This document shows positions 42,758 through 52,006 of a DNA stretch of 64,000 bases, in pieces (within the stretch, counting starts at the first letter, position 1; the number at the start of each line of letters is the position of its first letter). This stretch comes from Segatella copri (lineage in GTDB: Bacteria; Bacteroidota; Bacteroidia; Bacteroidales; Bacteroidaceae). The translations under genes and the position numbers were made by a program. The DNA lies in assembly GCF_026015625.1 (NCBI RefSeq), contig NZ_JAPDVG010000001.1, forward strand, positions 930,001 to 994,000, written 5' to 3'. The notes beneath the pieces are model-generated. The model saw only the letters and a list, made by a program, of their open reading frames with translations, was not told the origin of the DNA and made no database searches.

Positions 42758-44338
42758 ATGAAAAAGGACGAAATTATAGTACTTTTAAAGGAACAGCTTC
42801 AGCTTGCAAACGAACAGCTTCAGCAAGCTAATGCTACGGTGAGTTCGTTGACTACACAGGTCAACGAACTCATTGAACGTATAAAGTCATTAGAAGAATT
42901 ACTCGTCCAGAAAGGAATCGCCATTGACAAAGCGAATCGTCAGAACAAGGCACTCGGCAAGCTCGTTTCAGGCAAGAAGTCCGAACGTCAGGAAAAGAAT
43001 CCACAAGACTCGATGACCCAGGAGGAATTTGACAAGAAGAAAGAAGAGCAGGCCGAAAAGAGAAAGGCACGCAAAAACAACGGAGCCAAGCGTGACATGC
43101 ATTACGAGATGAAAGAGGTGCATGTTACGATAGATCCTGTCATGGATGCAGAGTTTTTGAAGACGTTGCGTCTCTTCGGAACTCGTACCTGTATACGTTA
43201 CAGCATGGAACCCATCAAATTCATCAAGACCGTGTATCACATCAACACTTATACTGATGGAAGTATCATGTATCCGGGGAAAACTCCGCCGGCTCTGTTG
43301 TTGAATTCTTCCTATTCACCTTCCTTTGCAGCAGGACTCCTGCAGATGCGATACATCTATTCCATGCCGGTAGAGCGAATCATCAAATACTTTGCCGACA
43401 ATGGGTTTACGTTAAGGAAAGCCACGGCAAACAAACTGATTGCCAGAAGTGCCGATGTACTGGAAAACTTCTATAAGGCTATCTGCCAAGTAGTGTTGCA
43501 GCAGGATTATGTCTCGGCAGACGAGACATACCATAAAGTGCTGTTAGCCAAGACAAAGCCTACGGACAAGGGTTCGAAGAAAGGCTACTTCTGGGCTGTA
43601 AGTGCGCCTAAACTGGGACTTGTCTTCTTCGTATATGAGGATGGATCACGCTCTGAGCAGGTCATACTTAACATATTCTCTGATTATAAAGGTACCATAC
43701 AGAGTGATGCATATGCTCCTTACCGGAAACTGGAGTCGGATGCTTATCCTGACATTATGAGAATCGCCTGCCTGCAGCATGTCAAGAGAGATTTCATCGA
43801 CTGCGGCAAGGAAGACAAGGATGCTCAGGAGGTCGTAGATATCCTCAACAGATTTTATCGAGAAGACAAAAAACATAAGGTTGGGGTAAATGGATGGACC
43901 GTTGAAGACCATCTAGCCTATCGGCAGTCATATGCACCGGACATTTTGCAGGATTTATTGGAGAAACTGGAGGAAATATCTTCCAGGAAAGATTTGCTGC
44001 CCAAGTCTACCTTGGCGCAGGCGGTCGGCTATGCCCTTAATGAATATAATGCCATTTGTGACATCTTCAAAAGAGGTGATACGGCTCTCGATAACAACTA
44101 CATTGAGAGAATCCAGAGGTACATATCACTATCAAGAAGAAACTCAATGTTCTTTGGTTCGCACGAAGGAGCAAGCCGGGCGGCTATCCTATATTCTATC
44201 GCAATCTCATGCAGGCTGAATGGCATTAATCTGTTTGAATACATATGCGACGTAATAGAAAAGACTGTAGAATGGCAACCCAATACCCCATTAGAAAAAT
44301 ATAGAGACTTACTTCCTGACCGATGGAAAAAGCAGTAA
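42758..44338 (+). CDS. tnpC: IS66 transposase TnpC (DDE type)
   Basis: 526 residues. N-terminal Gln/Lys-rich coiled coil (about 1-60), basic region, then the DDE transposase core: first Asp in YVSADETYHKVL, second in IQSDAYAPYRKL, Glu in ALDNNYIERIQR, and the IS66 C-terminal SHEGASRAAILYSIAISCRLNGI. A hairpin that overlaps the stop acts as terminator. All catalytic residues are present. Confidence 0.95.
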   Translation: MKKDEIIVLLKEQLQLANEQLQQANATVSSLTTQVNELIERIKSLEELLVQKGIAIDKANRQNKALGKLVSGKKSERQEKNPQDSMTQEEFDKKKEEQAEKRKARKNNGAKRDMHYEMKEVHVTIDPVMDAEFLKTLRLFGTRTCIRYSMEPIKFIKTVYHINTYTDGSIMYPGKTPPALLLNSSYSPSFAAGLLQMRYIYSMPVERIIKYFADNGFTLRKATANKLIARSADVLENFYKAICQVVLQQDYVSADETYHKVLLAKTKPTDKGSKKGYFWAVSAPKLGLVFFVYEDGSRSEQVILNIFSDYKGTIQSDAYAPYRKLESDAYPDIMRIACLQHVKRDFIDCGKEDKDAQEVVDILNRFYREDKKHKVGVNGWTVEDHLAYRQSYAPDILQDLLEKLEEISSRKDLLPKSTLAQAVGYALNEYNAICDIFKRGDTALDNNYIERIQRYISLSRRNSMFFGSHEGASRAAILYSIAISCRLNGINLFEYICDVIEKTVEWQPNTPLEKYRDLLPDRWKKQ

Positions 44339-44373
44339 CAGCATTTGTTTAATCAGCTGTTACTGCTTTTTTT
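44327..44373 (+). terminator. Terminator at the end of tnpC, inside IS66
   Basis: AGCAGTAACAG (44331-44341) with CTGTTACTGCT (44356-44366) followed by T's. Confidence 0.82.
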
Positions 44374-44438
44374 GAATTATGCAAGGTATAAACGCGGAGA
44401 CGCTTACCTTTCCTCATCGTTTTCAGTACCTATTTATA

Positions 44439-45698
44439 TTATATATGATACTTATTTTGGTAGTGGCGCTTAGATTTAACAGGGGCTCCATGGAAGGAAC
44501 CGCTGCCCATACCGCTGCCACGAAGACTCTCATGGAAGCCTGAACCACCGCTGTATTCACCCCAGCGGGCTCTGATTCTATCCACATAATCTACCGTCTC
44601 CGTGCCTCGCATGTAACCGTATTTCACCACCGGGTCTGTGTAATAAGCCGGTTGAGAAAGGCGCAGAATATAATTGCGAATTACGCCCCAATTGTGCGGA
44701 TTCTGACCATGTTTGCGAGCCAGCGCCATCGCATCTCTGATGTGGAAATAGCCACCATTATAAGAAGCAAGGGCAAAAAGCATGCGCTGGGACGGGTCGC
44801 CCACGTCAGAGAAATGCCCCTGCAGTTCCGCCATATATCTGGCTGCCGCAGCCACATTCGCCTCAGGTTCATGAATCATGCTCATCGGCAAACCCAGATG
44901 GGCAGCCGTGCCTGGCATAATCTGCATCAGTCCGCAAGCTCCAGCCCATGACTTCGCATTCGGGTCAAAACAGCTCTCCTGATAACATTGGGCAGCCATC
45001 AGACGCCAGTCCATGCGAGCCGTTCCGCTATAGCGCTGGAAGAGGTGGTCGTAGCGGGAAATAACACCCTTAGAACGGTTCAGAAATGGTGAATAAATGT
45101 GGCGGCGCACGCTGGCAGAAGAAAGCAGCCACGATTCTTCCTGCTTGACCTGAGCAATCAGCTTAGGCTTAAACCAGCCGTTCAGGGTGTCGGCAAGACT
45201 CTTGTTACCGTTCTGCACAGCCCATTGGGTTCGGGTACTGTCGGGCGTAACACCACAGAACAGCAGGTTGCCTCTGGTCTGTTTTCGGGGTAGGGGCACG
45301 GCAATCACATCACCTTCTCCCTTCTCCAGTTTGCGTACCATTTCAGCCGTATCCTTACATTCTTCTACGCGTAACGACACGCCGATCTGCTGGGCAAACT
45401 TCTCGCAGAGCAGATATTGCAGTCCCATTCCGTGGCTGCGGTAATCATAATAGGTAGTAGGGCCGTTAACGGTAAGCATGATGAGCTCACCATTGGCCTG
45501 AATATCTTCGAGCGAAAGCCCCTTGCTGGTTGAAGCTGGTTTCTTTTCATCACCATCAGCCCCATCAGAGTTGTCAGCATGCTCCATTTCGCCTACAGGA
45601 GTTCCCCATGGCGTAAGCTCCTGCTGCGGTTTCTTGTCGGCACAGGCAGCGAGCAAAAATAGTGCATATAATGCGTATAAATATCCTTTATTCTTCAT
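44439..45698 (-). CDS. MltF-like lipoprotein: solute-binding domain plus lytic transglycosylase
   Basis: 419 residues with a lipobox (LLAAC19ADKK). The N-terminal half resembles a periplasmic solute-binding domain (IQANGELIMLTVNGPTTYYD, YLLCEKFAQQIGVSLRVEEC); the C-terminal half is an SLT lysozyme-like domain with catalytic Glu in CYQESCFDPNAKSWAGACGL near residue 240. This is the MltF arrangement: a murein lytic transglycosylase regulated by muropeptide binding. The frame opens at 45731, but the promoter box at 45706-45714 places the start at 45698. Confidence 0.92.
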   Translation of the reverse strand: MKNKGYLYALYALFLLAACADKKPQQELTPWGTPVGEMEHADNSDGADGDEKKPASTSKGLSLEDIQANGELIMLTVNGPTTYYDYRSHGMGLQYLLCEKFAQQIGVSLRVEECKDTAEMVRKLEKGEGDVIAVPLPRKQTRGNLLFCGVTPDSTRTQWAVQNGNKSLADTLNGWFKPKLIAQVKQEESWLLSSASVRRHIYSPFLNRSKGVISRYDHLFQRYSGTARMDWRLMAAQCYQESCFDPNAKSWAGACGLMQIMPGTAAHLGLPMSMIHEPEANVAAAARYMAELQGHFSDVGDPSQRMLFALASYNGGYFHIRDAMALARKHGQNPHNWGVIRNYILRLSQPAYYTDPVVKYGYMRGTETVDYVDRIRARWGEYSGGSGFHESLRGSGMGSGSFHGAPVKSKRHYQNKYHI

Positions 45699-45705
45699 TT
45701 CAGCT

Positions 45706-45714
45706 GCAAAAGTA
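45706..45714 (-). promoter_or_regulatory. -7 box TACTTTTGC for the MltF-like gene
   Basis: Minus-strand TACTTTTGC with only 7 bp to the ATG, so the mRNA leader would be a few bases long. Confidence 0.65.
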
Positions 45715-45768
45715 CGAAATATTTTGCACATAAGTGAGAAATTATTTGTTTATTCTAATAAAAATATG

Positions 45769-45777
45769 TACTTTTGC
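45769..45777 (+). promoter_or_regulatory. -7 box TACTTTTGC for the his genes
   Basis: Plus-strand TACTTTTGC, 27 bp before the hisG ATG at 45805. No his leader peptide or T-box fits in that space. Confidence 0.7.
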
Positions 45778-45804
45778 AATGTTTTTCAAACAAAATATAG
45801 AAAT

Positions 45805-46656
45805 ATGTTACGAATAGCAGTACAAAGTAAGGGTCGTCTTTTCGACGACACCATGAATCTTTTAGCAGAGGCTGACATCAAAGTAAGCGCCTCTAAACGC
45901 ACCCTCCTGGTGCAGTCAAGCAACTTTCCTCTCGAAGTTCTCTACCTTCGTGATGATGACATTCCTCAGAGCGTAGCCTCTGGTGTGGCAGATATCGGTA
46001 TCGTGGGCGAGAACGAGTTTGTAGAGCGTGGAGAGAATGCGCAGATTATTGACCGTCTGGGTTTCAGCAAGTGCCGCCTGAGCCTCGCCATTCCTAAGAA
46101 GATTGATTATCCGGGATTGCAATGGTTCAACGGCAAGAAGATTGCTACTTCTTACCCTAATATCCTGCGCAAGTTTATGAAGAAGAATAATATCAATGCC
46201 GACATCCATGTCATTACGGGTTCTGTAGAAATCAGTCCGGGCATCGGTTTGGCTGACGGTATTTTCGATATTGTAAGTTCAGGTTCTACTCTGGTCAGCA
46301 ACAATCTTGCTGAGGTTGAGGTGGTGATGAAGAGCGAGGCTCTGCTCATCGGCAACTGGAACATGGACGAGGAGAAGCATGAGATTCTGAACGAGATGCT
46401 GTTCCGCTTCGAGGCTGTACGTTCTGCACAGGACAAGAAGTACGTGATGATGAATGCTCCTAAGGAAAAGATTCAGGAGATTACAGAAGTATTGCCAGGC
46501 ATCAAGAGTCCTACAATTATCCCGTTGGCTGATGAGGAATGGTGCTCTATCCACACCGTGCTCGACGAGAAGCGTTTCTGGGAAATCATAGGCAAGTTGA
46601 AGGAACTCGGTGCACAGGGCATCCTGGTAACACCAATCGAAAAGATGATATTGTAA
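45805..46656 (+). CDS. hisG: ATP phosphoribosyltransferase, long form
   Basis: 283 residues, first step of histidine synthesis. Signatures: LRIAVQSKGRLFDDTMNLL at the N-terminus, VADIGIVGENEFVERG, KIATSYPNILRKFM and DIVSSGSTLVSNNL, with a C-terminal ACT-like regulatory domain (YVMMNAPKEKIQEITEVLPG). This is the hexameric, histidine-inhibited long form, independent of HisZ. The frame is open far upstream but the promoter and family N-terminus fix 45805. Confidence 0.96.
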   Translation: MLRIAVQSKGRLFDDTMNLLAEADIKVSASKRTLLVQSSNFPLEVLYLRDDDIPQSVASGVADIGIVGENEFVERGENAQIIDRLGFSKCRLSLAIPKKIDYPGLQWFNGKKIATSYPNILRKFMKKNNINADIHVITGSVEISPGIGLADGIFDIVSSGSTLVSNNLAEVEVVMKSEALLIGNWNMDEEKHEILNEMLFRFEAVRSAQDKKYVMMNAPKEKIQEITEVLPGIKSPTIIPLADEEWCSIHTVLDEKRFWEIIGKLKELGAQGILVTPIEKMIL

Positions 46657-46750
46657 TAATGTGTAGTGTTTTATGTGTAATGTTTATTTAGAGACATTAT
46701 GCGTTAAAAACCAAACATTAAACATTAATAATTAAACATTAATAATAGGA

Positions 46751-48037
46751 ATGAAGGTAATAAAGTATCCTGCAAAGGAGGAATGGAGCGAGATTGTAAA
46801 ACGCCCACACCTGGATGTTTCGCAGCTGAATGCGACCGTACATGGTGTACTCGACGATGTGAAAAACCATGGCGACGAAGCCGTGAAGCGTTACGAGGAG
46901 AAGTTTGATCATGCCCATCTCGATTCTTTGGCTGTGACTGAAGCTGAAATCGAAGAGGCAGAGAAAATGGTTTCTCAAGAACTGAAAGACGCTTTGCACC
47001 TCGCCCATCATAACATTGCCGCATTCCATCATAGCCAGAAGTTTGAAGGTGTAAAGGTTGAAACTTGCCCTGGTGTAACCTGCTGGCAGAAGAGTGTGGC
47101 TATAGAGAAGGTGGGATTGTATATCCCGGGAGGTACTGCTCCTCTCTTTAGCACCGTTCTGATGCTGGCTACTCCTGCCAAGATTGCGGGATGTAAAGAA
47201 ATAGTACTGTGTACTCCTCCTAATAAAGAGGGCAAGGTGAACCCGGCTATCCTCATGGCGGCAAAGATTGCGGGCGTAAGCAAGATCTTTAAGGCGGGTG
47301 GCGTTCAGGCTATCGGAGCCATGGCTTACGGTACGGAGAGCGTGCCTAAGGTTTATAAGATTTTCGGTCCGGGCAACCAGTTTGTCATGGCTGCCAAGCA
47401 GCAGGTTTCCCTGCACGATGTGGCTATAGACATGCCTGCCGGTCCGTCTGAAGTTTGTCTTATTGCCGACGAAACAGCCAACCCTGTGTTTGCTGCTGCC
47501 GACCTGTTGTCGCAGACTGAACATGGTTTCGATTCTCAGGTTTTCTTCATTACTACATCTGAAAAGGTGCTGGATGATGTAAAGAATGAAGTTGAAGTAC
47601 AGCTTGAACGTTTGCCACGTAAGGAGATGGCACAGACCTCGTTAGACAACTCTAAGTTTATCCTCGTGAAGACCGAAGAGGAGGCAATCGACCTCTGCAA
47701 TACTTATGCACCGGAGCATCTGATTATCGCCACAGCCGATTACGAGCAGCTGGCAGAAAAAGTTGTGAATGCAGGTAGTGTATTCCTCGGAAACTATGCG
47801 TGCGAAAGTGCAGGCGACTATGCAAGCGGTACGAACCATACCTTGCCAACCCATGGTTATGCTTTGGCTTACAACGGAGTGAACCTGGACAGTTATAATC
47901 GCAAAATCACCTTCCAGCATCTTACAGAAGAAGGTATTCGTAACATTGGAAATGCTGTAGTGACCATGGCGGAAAATGAGCAATTGGAAGCTCATGCCAA
48001 TGCGATGAGACTGAGAGTGAACAGTTTGAAACAATAG
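46751..48037 (+). CDS. hisD: Histidinol dehydrogenase
   Basis: 428 residues, final two oxidations of histidine synthesis, zinc-dependent. Family blocks: VEKVGLYIPGGTAPLFSTVL, KAGGVQAIGAMAYGT, KIFGPGNQFVMAAKQQV, LLSQTEHGFDSQ and the C-terminal HTLPTHGYALAYNGVNL. 94 bp separate it from hisG, filled with AT-rich repeats of AAACATTAA, but the genes are probably co-transcribed. Confidence 0.96.
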   Translation: MKVIKYPAKEEWSEIVKRPHLDVSQLNATVHGVLDDVKNHGDEAVKRYEEKFDHAHLDSLAVTEAEIEEAEKMVSQELKDALHLAHHNIAAFHHSQKFEGVKVETCPGVTCWQKSVAIEKVGLYIPGGTAPLFSTVLMLATPAKIAGCKEIVLCTPPNKEGKVNPAILMAAKIAGVSKIFKAGGVQAIGAMAYGTESVPKVYKIFGPGNQFVMAAKQQVSLHDVAIDMPAGPSEVCLIADETANPVFAAADLLSQTEHGFDSQVFFITTSEKVLDDVKNEVEVQLERLPRKEMAQTSLDNSKFILVKTEEEAIDLCNTYAPEHLIIATADYEQLAEKVVNAGSVFLGNYACESAGDYASGTNHTLPTHGYALAYNGVNLDSYNRKITFQHLTEEGIRNIGNAVVTMAENEQLEAHANAMRLRVNSLKQ

Positions 48038-48087
48038 GGTGAAATGGGAAGTTGTAAAAATACTTCTTAATAGTTTTTGATAGAAAA

Positions 48088-49122
48088 ATGAAAGAATTGA
48101 AAGATTTGTGCCGAGAGAACATCTGGAATCTGGCACCTTACAGTTGCGCCCGTACGGAGTTTGCAGGCAGAAATGCCCGCGTCTTCCTCGACGCCAACGA
48201 AAATCCATATAATGACCCTTACAATCGCTATCCTGATCCGCTGCAGGTTGAACTGAAGAAGCAGATCAGCAAGATTAAGGGGGTGGCTGAAGAGAAAATC
48301 TTCTTGGGCAACGGTTCCGACGAGGCCATCGATTTGGTTTACCGTGTATTCTGCCGCCCGGGCAAGGATAATGTAGTAGCGATTGCACCTACTTACGGAA
48401 TGTATGAAGTTTGTGCAGACATCAACGATGTGGAGTATCGTTCTGTGCTGCTCGATGAAAACTATCAGATTTCTGCCGGAAAACTGCTGGCAGCCTGCGA
48501 TGAACAGACAAAGGTTATCTGGTTCTGCAGTCCAAACAATCCTACGGGCAATCACATCAACCGCGAGGCAATCGTAGACGTGTTGCAGAAATTCCAGGGT
48601 ATTGTCATTATCGACGAAGCCTACGCCGATTTCTCTTCGGAGCGCACATTCCGCAGCGTGCTCGACAGATTTCCCAACATGATTGTGCTCAACACCATGA
48701 GTAAGGCATGGGGCTGTGCAGCCCTCCGTTTGGGAATGGCATTTGCGAGCAAGGAGATTGTTGACCTATTTAATAAGGTGAAATATCCTTATAACGTCAA
48801 TCTGCTTACTCAGGAGCATGCGCTGGAAGTGATGAAGAATCCGCTGAAGGTTGACGAATGGGTGAAGAACATCCTGCAGGAGCGTTCTAAGGTAATGGCT
48901 GCATTCCTGGATCTGCCTATCTGCGAGAAGGTTTATCCTACTGATGCAAACTTCTTCCTGGCTAAAATGACCGACGCCAACGCCATCTATAATTATCTGG
49001 TGGCACAAGGCATTATCGTAAGAAACCGCAACAAGGTTCAGTTGTGTGGCAACTGTCTGAGAATTACGATAGGAAACAAGAGCGAGAATGCTGAATTACT
49101 CGGTGCTTTGAGACAGTACTAG
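48088..49122 (+). CDS. hisC: Histidinol-phosphate aminotransferase
   Basis: 344 residues, PLP-dependent class I/II aminotransferase. Visible: [47 protein letters not shown], and the PLP-binding Lys in [18 protein letters not shown]. Ends at the palindromic intergenic repeat. hisB, often next in related genomes, is not present in this window. Confidence 0.95.
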   Translation: MKELKDLCRENIWNLAPYSCARTEFAGRNARVFLDANENPYNDPYNRYPDPLQVELKKQISKIKGVAEEKIFLGNGSDEAIDLVYRVFCRPGKDNVVAIAPTYGMYEVCADINDVEYRSVLLDENYQISAGKLLAACDEQTKVIWFCSPNNPTGNHINREAIVDVLQKFQGIVIIDEAYADFSSERTFRSVLDRFPNMIVLNTMSKAWGCAALRLGMAFASKEIVDLFNKVKYPYNVNLLTQEHALEVMKNPLKVDEWVKNILQERSKVMAAFLDLPICEKVYPTDANFFLAKMTDANAIYNYLVAQGIIVRNRNKVQLCGNCLRITIGNKSENAELLGALRQY

Positions 49123-49130
49123 CATTTAAG

Positions 49131-49290
49131 CAACACGCCCTGGGTCTATATATTAACAACCAAGTCGCCCTGTAAGGCAAAAGCTTCATATATTTAAAGC
49201 TTTTGCCCTTACAGGGCGACTTTAGTATCTCACATTCTAAACCCAGGGTGTTGCCCTGGGCTAGGAGTTTTTGCCCTTTCAGGGCGTATT
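49131..49290. repeat. Nested palindromes between convergent hisC and ygiQ
   Basis: Outer arms CAACACGCCCTGGGT (49131-49145) and its near-complement (49241-49253). An inner, almost perfect 23/24-bp stem spans 49164-49186 and 49197-49220 (arms start GTCGCCCTGTAAGG). A further hairpin CCCAGGG/CCCTGGG lies at 49242-49260, then CCCTTTCAGGG. Related short copies lie at 9572 and 29057. Probably an interspersed repeat that also serves as terminator. Confidence 0.75.
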
Positions 49291-49298
49291 GCTGACAT

Positions 49299-51620
49299 TT
49301 ATCTTCTTCTGCCTCTACCTTCATTTCTTCCTTGATTTCCACGACCTTGATTTCCACGACCGCCGCGTTCGTTCTTATCCCCGCTGTTGTAGCGGTTCTT
49401 GCGGTTATGGTTGTCATTGTCGAAATTAGGGTTGAAACTCTTTTTCTTCTTGTCCTTGAAGAAGCCGGCACCCTGGTCTTTCTGATTTCTCAGCTCGGCT
49501 CGGGCCGCTGCTACGGCATCACGGATGTTGGCATTCGAAGGCTTACCTGATTTTAGAGATTTTCCGTTATTCAGGTATTTCTCCTCATCATAGCAACCCA
49601 CATTGCCATATCCCTTTGGGGCAAAGCGGTCAGAAGCATTTCTGCCACGGCTTTTTCCTGCATTCGGTTCAGATGCATTTCTGCCAGCTCCACGCTTGCC
49701 TTTAGCACCTTTTCCTACACCTGGATTATCGTATGTAGAGCCTATCGCCTTATCGTCATAATGCGTCTTCTTACCCTTGAAACTGCCACCCATGCTCTTC
49801 CTGTCGTAGAGTTTGTCGATGAGGTCGGCTCTGCCTATCCGGCGAAGTTCACTCTCGATGGCGCGGCGCTCTTCAGGCTTGTACCAGAAGAAGAACATGC
49901 GCTGGGCAAGCTTCTCTTTTTGAGTCTTGGCGCTGAAGACCGGCTCCAGGGTGTAAGGATCGTAACCCGTGTACCAGGTCTCGGTAGAAATGGTCATAGG
50001 AGTAGGGGTGAAATCCTGCACCTGCTCCAGATGGAAGTCCAGTCCCTTCGTAATGACGGCAAGTTCGGCCATGTCTTCTTCATGACAGCCCGGATGCGAA
50101 CTGATGAAGTAAGGAATGATCTGCTGGTTCAGACCTTCTTCCTTGTTGATCTTGTCGAAGATGCGCTTGAACTCGTAGAAGAGGTCGAACGATGGCTTGC
50201 GCATGAACTTCAAGACCTCCGGACTCGTATGTTCAGGAGCCACCTTCAGTCGGCCGCTTACGTGCTTGGTAATCAGTTCGCGCGTGTATTCTCTAGCCGC
50301 CTGATTCACCTTTTCGTCCTTGCTCTTATGCAGCAGAAGGTCGTAACGCACACCACTACCAATGAAACTCTTCTTGATTCCCGGCAAAGCATCTACAGCA
50401 TGATAAATCTCCAGAAGCTTGCTGTGGTCGGTATTGAGGTTCGGACAAATCTGAGGGTTTACACACGACGGGCGCTTGCACACTTCGCAGGCTTTCTGAT
50501 TCTTGCCGTGCATTCCGTACATGTTGGCAGAAGGACCGCCCAAATCGCTCAGATAGCCCTTGAAATCAGGCATCTGGATGATTTTCTTCACCTCCTTCAG
50601 AATGCTCTCCTTGCTGCGGCAAACCACGAATTTACCCTGATGGGCAGAAATGGTGCAGAAAGAACAGCCGCCGAAACAGCCACGATGAAGGTTCACGGAG
50701 AACTTGATCATCTCGTAGGCAGGAATGGTCTTGCCCTTGTATTTAGGATGAGGCAAACGCGTATAAGGCAGGTCGAAAGCCGCATCCAGTTCCGCGGTAG
50801 TCATCAGCGGGAAAGGCGGATTCACCACTACATATTTGCCGTCAACTTCCTGAATCATGCGCTGAGCATGCATCTTGTTGGCTTCTTCCTCCAGATGGCG
50901 CACGTTCTCAGCCTGTCCCTTCTTGTTGTGGAGACATTCTTCGTGGCTGTGGAGGATGATGTCATCGTCCTTGAAACCGCCCGGAATCTCACTTTCCTTG
51001 CAGTAGAAAACCACCTGCGGCATTTCGTGGATTTGGCTAAGCGTCTTGCCTTCTGCAAAGGCATTGGCCAGTTCAACGATAGAACGTTCGCCCATTCCGT
51101 AGAGAATGAGGTCGGCGCCCGAATCGCAGAGAATGCACTTGCGGAGCTCGTCTTTCCAATAGTCGTAGTGGCTGATGCGGCGCAACGAAGCCTCAATACC
51201 GCCTAGTGCTACAGGTACGTCGGGAAAGAGTTTCTTCAGTATCTGCGTATAGACGATAGATGGATAGTCGGGGCGCATGTCGTGGCGGGAGTCGGGACTG
51301 AAAGCGTCCTCGCTACGCATGCGGCGGTTGGCCGTGTAGCGGTTCACCATCGAGTCCATGGCGCCCGGAGAAACACCAAAGAAGAGGCGAGGGCGACCGA
51401 GTTTCTTGAAGTCTCGGAAATCGCCGTGCCAGTCGGGCTGGGGAACGATGGCTACCCGATAGCCGTTGGCTTCCAGTATTCGTCCGAGGATGGCAGGGCC
51501 GAAGGATGGGTGGTCAACGTAAGCATCTCCTGAAAAGAGGATGACGTCGAGTTCGTCCCATCCGCGCAACTCGCATTCTTTCTTGGTGGTAGGTAAGAAA
51601 TCTGTTAACTTATAATCCAT
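49299..51620 (-). CDS. YgiQ-family radical SAM protein with basic Gly/Asn-rich tail
   Basis: 773 residues. The YgiQ/UPF0313 architecture is an N-terminal domain (LPTTKKECELRGWDELDVIL), a radical SAM cluster motif C-X3-C-X2-C in RGCFGGCSFC near 312-321, and the C-terminal DUF3362 domain. The last ~150 residues are low-complexity, rich in Gly, Lys, Arg and Asn, ending in repeats like GNQGRGNQGRNEGRGRRR. This resembles the RNA-binding tails of eukaryotic or cyanobacterial proteins. The reaction of the family is unknown. Preceded by a small gene with a 10-bp gap. Confidence 0.93.
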   Translation of the reverse strand: MDYKLTDFLPTTKKECELRGWDELDVILFSGDAYVDHPSFGPAILGRILEANGYRVAIVPQPDWHGDFRDFKKLGRPRLFFGVSPGAMDSMVNRYTANRRMRSEDAFSPDSRHDMRPDYPSIVYTQILKKLFPDVPVALGGIEASLRRISHYDYWKDELRKCILCDSGADLILYGMGERSIVELANAFAEGKTLSQIHEMPQVVFYCKESEIPGGFKDDDIILHSHEECLHNKKGQAENVRHLEEEANKMHAQRMIQEVDGKYVVVNPPFPLMTTAELDAAFDLPYTRLPHPKYKGKTIPAYEMIKFSVNLHRGCFGGCSFCTISAHQGKFVVCRSKESILKEVKKIIQMPDFKGYLSDLGGPSANMYGMHGKNQKACEVCKRPSCVNPQICPNLNTDHSKLLEIYHAVDALPGIKKSFIGSGVRYDLLLHKSKDEKVNQAAREYTRELITKHVSGRLKVAPEHTSPEVLKFMRKPSFDLFYEFKRIFDKINKEEGLNQQIIPYFISSHPGCHEEDMAELAVITKGLDFHLEQVQDFTPTPMTISTETWYTGYDPYTLEPVFSAKTQKEKLAQRMFFFWYKPEERRAIESELRRIGRADLIDKLYDRKSMGGSFKGKKTHYDDKAIGSTYDNPGVGKGAKGKRGAGRNASEPNAGKSRGRNASDRFAPKGYGNVGCYDEEKYLNNGKSLKSGKPSNANIRDAVAAARAELRNQKDQGAGFFKDKKKKSFNPNFDNDNHNRKNRYNSGDKNERGGRGNQGRGNQGRNEGRGRRR

Positions 51621-51630
51621 TCAATATTTT

Positions 51631-51972
51631 TTAATCATTTACTGCGTCTGGTTCTGCATCTGCTGCAGCCTCAGCCTGCTTCTTGTCTTTCCAGTCTACG
51701 TAGAGCAGAACGAGGTTGTGAAGACCGAGCGCCTTCATGTTCTGATTGTAGATGACGTCGAGACAGAGATCGAGCAACTCCTTATCCTTGATGTCGCTGC
51801 TCTCGAGGAGTGAACGCACATTGAATTTCAGTTTATCGAGCACTTCCTCGTCGATAATGCCGTTGCTGTCTACGAGGTTGCGGAGTAACTGATACTTTTC
51901 GATGGTCTCTAAATGCTGGTCGCTCACTTCGATAGAGCGAGTGCCAGACTGGTTGGCTTGAATCTTATACAT
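51631..51972 (-). CDS. Small cytoplasmic protein of unknown function
   Basis: 113 residues, no signal or TM segment. Acidic, helical in appearance (HLETIEKYQLLRNLVDSNGI, LDKLKFNVRSLLESSDIKDK), Ala/Glu-rich tail. No family recognised. It sits tightly before ygiQ (10 bp), so the two are likely translated from one mRNA. Confidence 0.72.
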   Translation of the reverse strand: MYKIQANQSGTRSIEVSDQHLETIEKYQLLRNLVDSNGIIDEEVLDKLKFNVRSLLESSDIKDKELLDLCLDVIYNQNMKALGLHNLVLLYVDWKDKKQAEAAADAEPDAVND

Positions 51973-52006
51973 AAGCTTAAAATTTTTTATCTGTTTTACT
52001 TTTAAT

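Larger units (their letters stand above)
41828..44407. mobile_element. Complete IS66-family insertion sequence, 2580 bp
   Basis: Terminal inverted repeats of 25 bp with one mismatch: GTAAGCGGCTCCGCGTTTAT at 41828 and its complement ending at 44407 (GTAAGCGTCTCCGCGTTTAT). The 8-bp target duplication CTTTCCTC lies at 41820-41827 and 44408-44415. It carries tnpA, tnpB and tnpC, all with intact frames, so it may still move. It inserted 31 bp from the 3' end of the MltF-like gene without breaking it. Confidence 0.96.

Noticed and set aside
45523..45804. N-terminal extension of hisG
   Set aside because: The open frame upstream crosses the promoter at 45769-45777 and the divergent MltF-like gene; HisG homologues start at the ATG at 45805.
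49761..51206. 481-codon frame antisense to the YgiQ-type gene
   Set aside because: The sense frame has a radical SAM motif and full-length family match; the antisense frame shows no domain.
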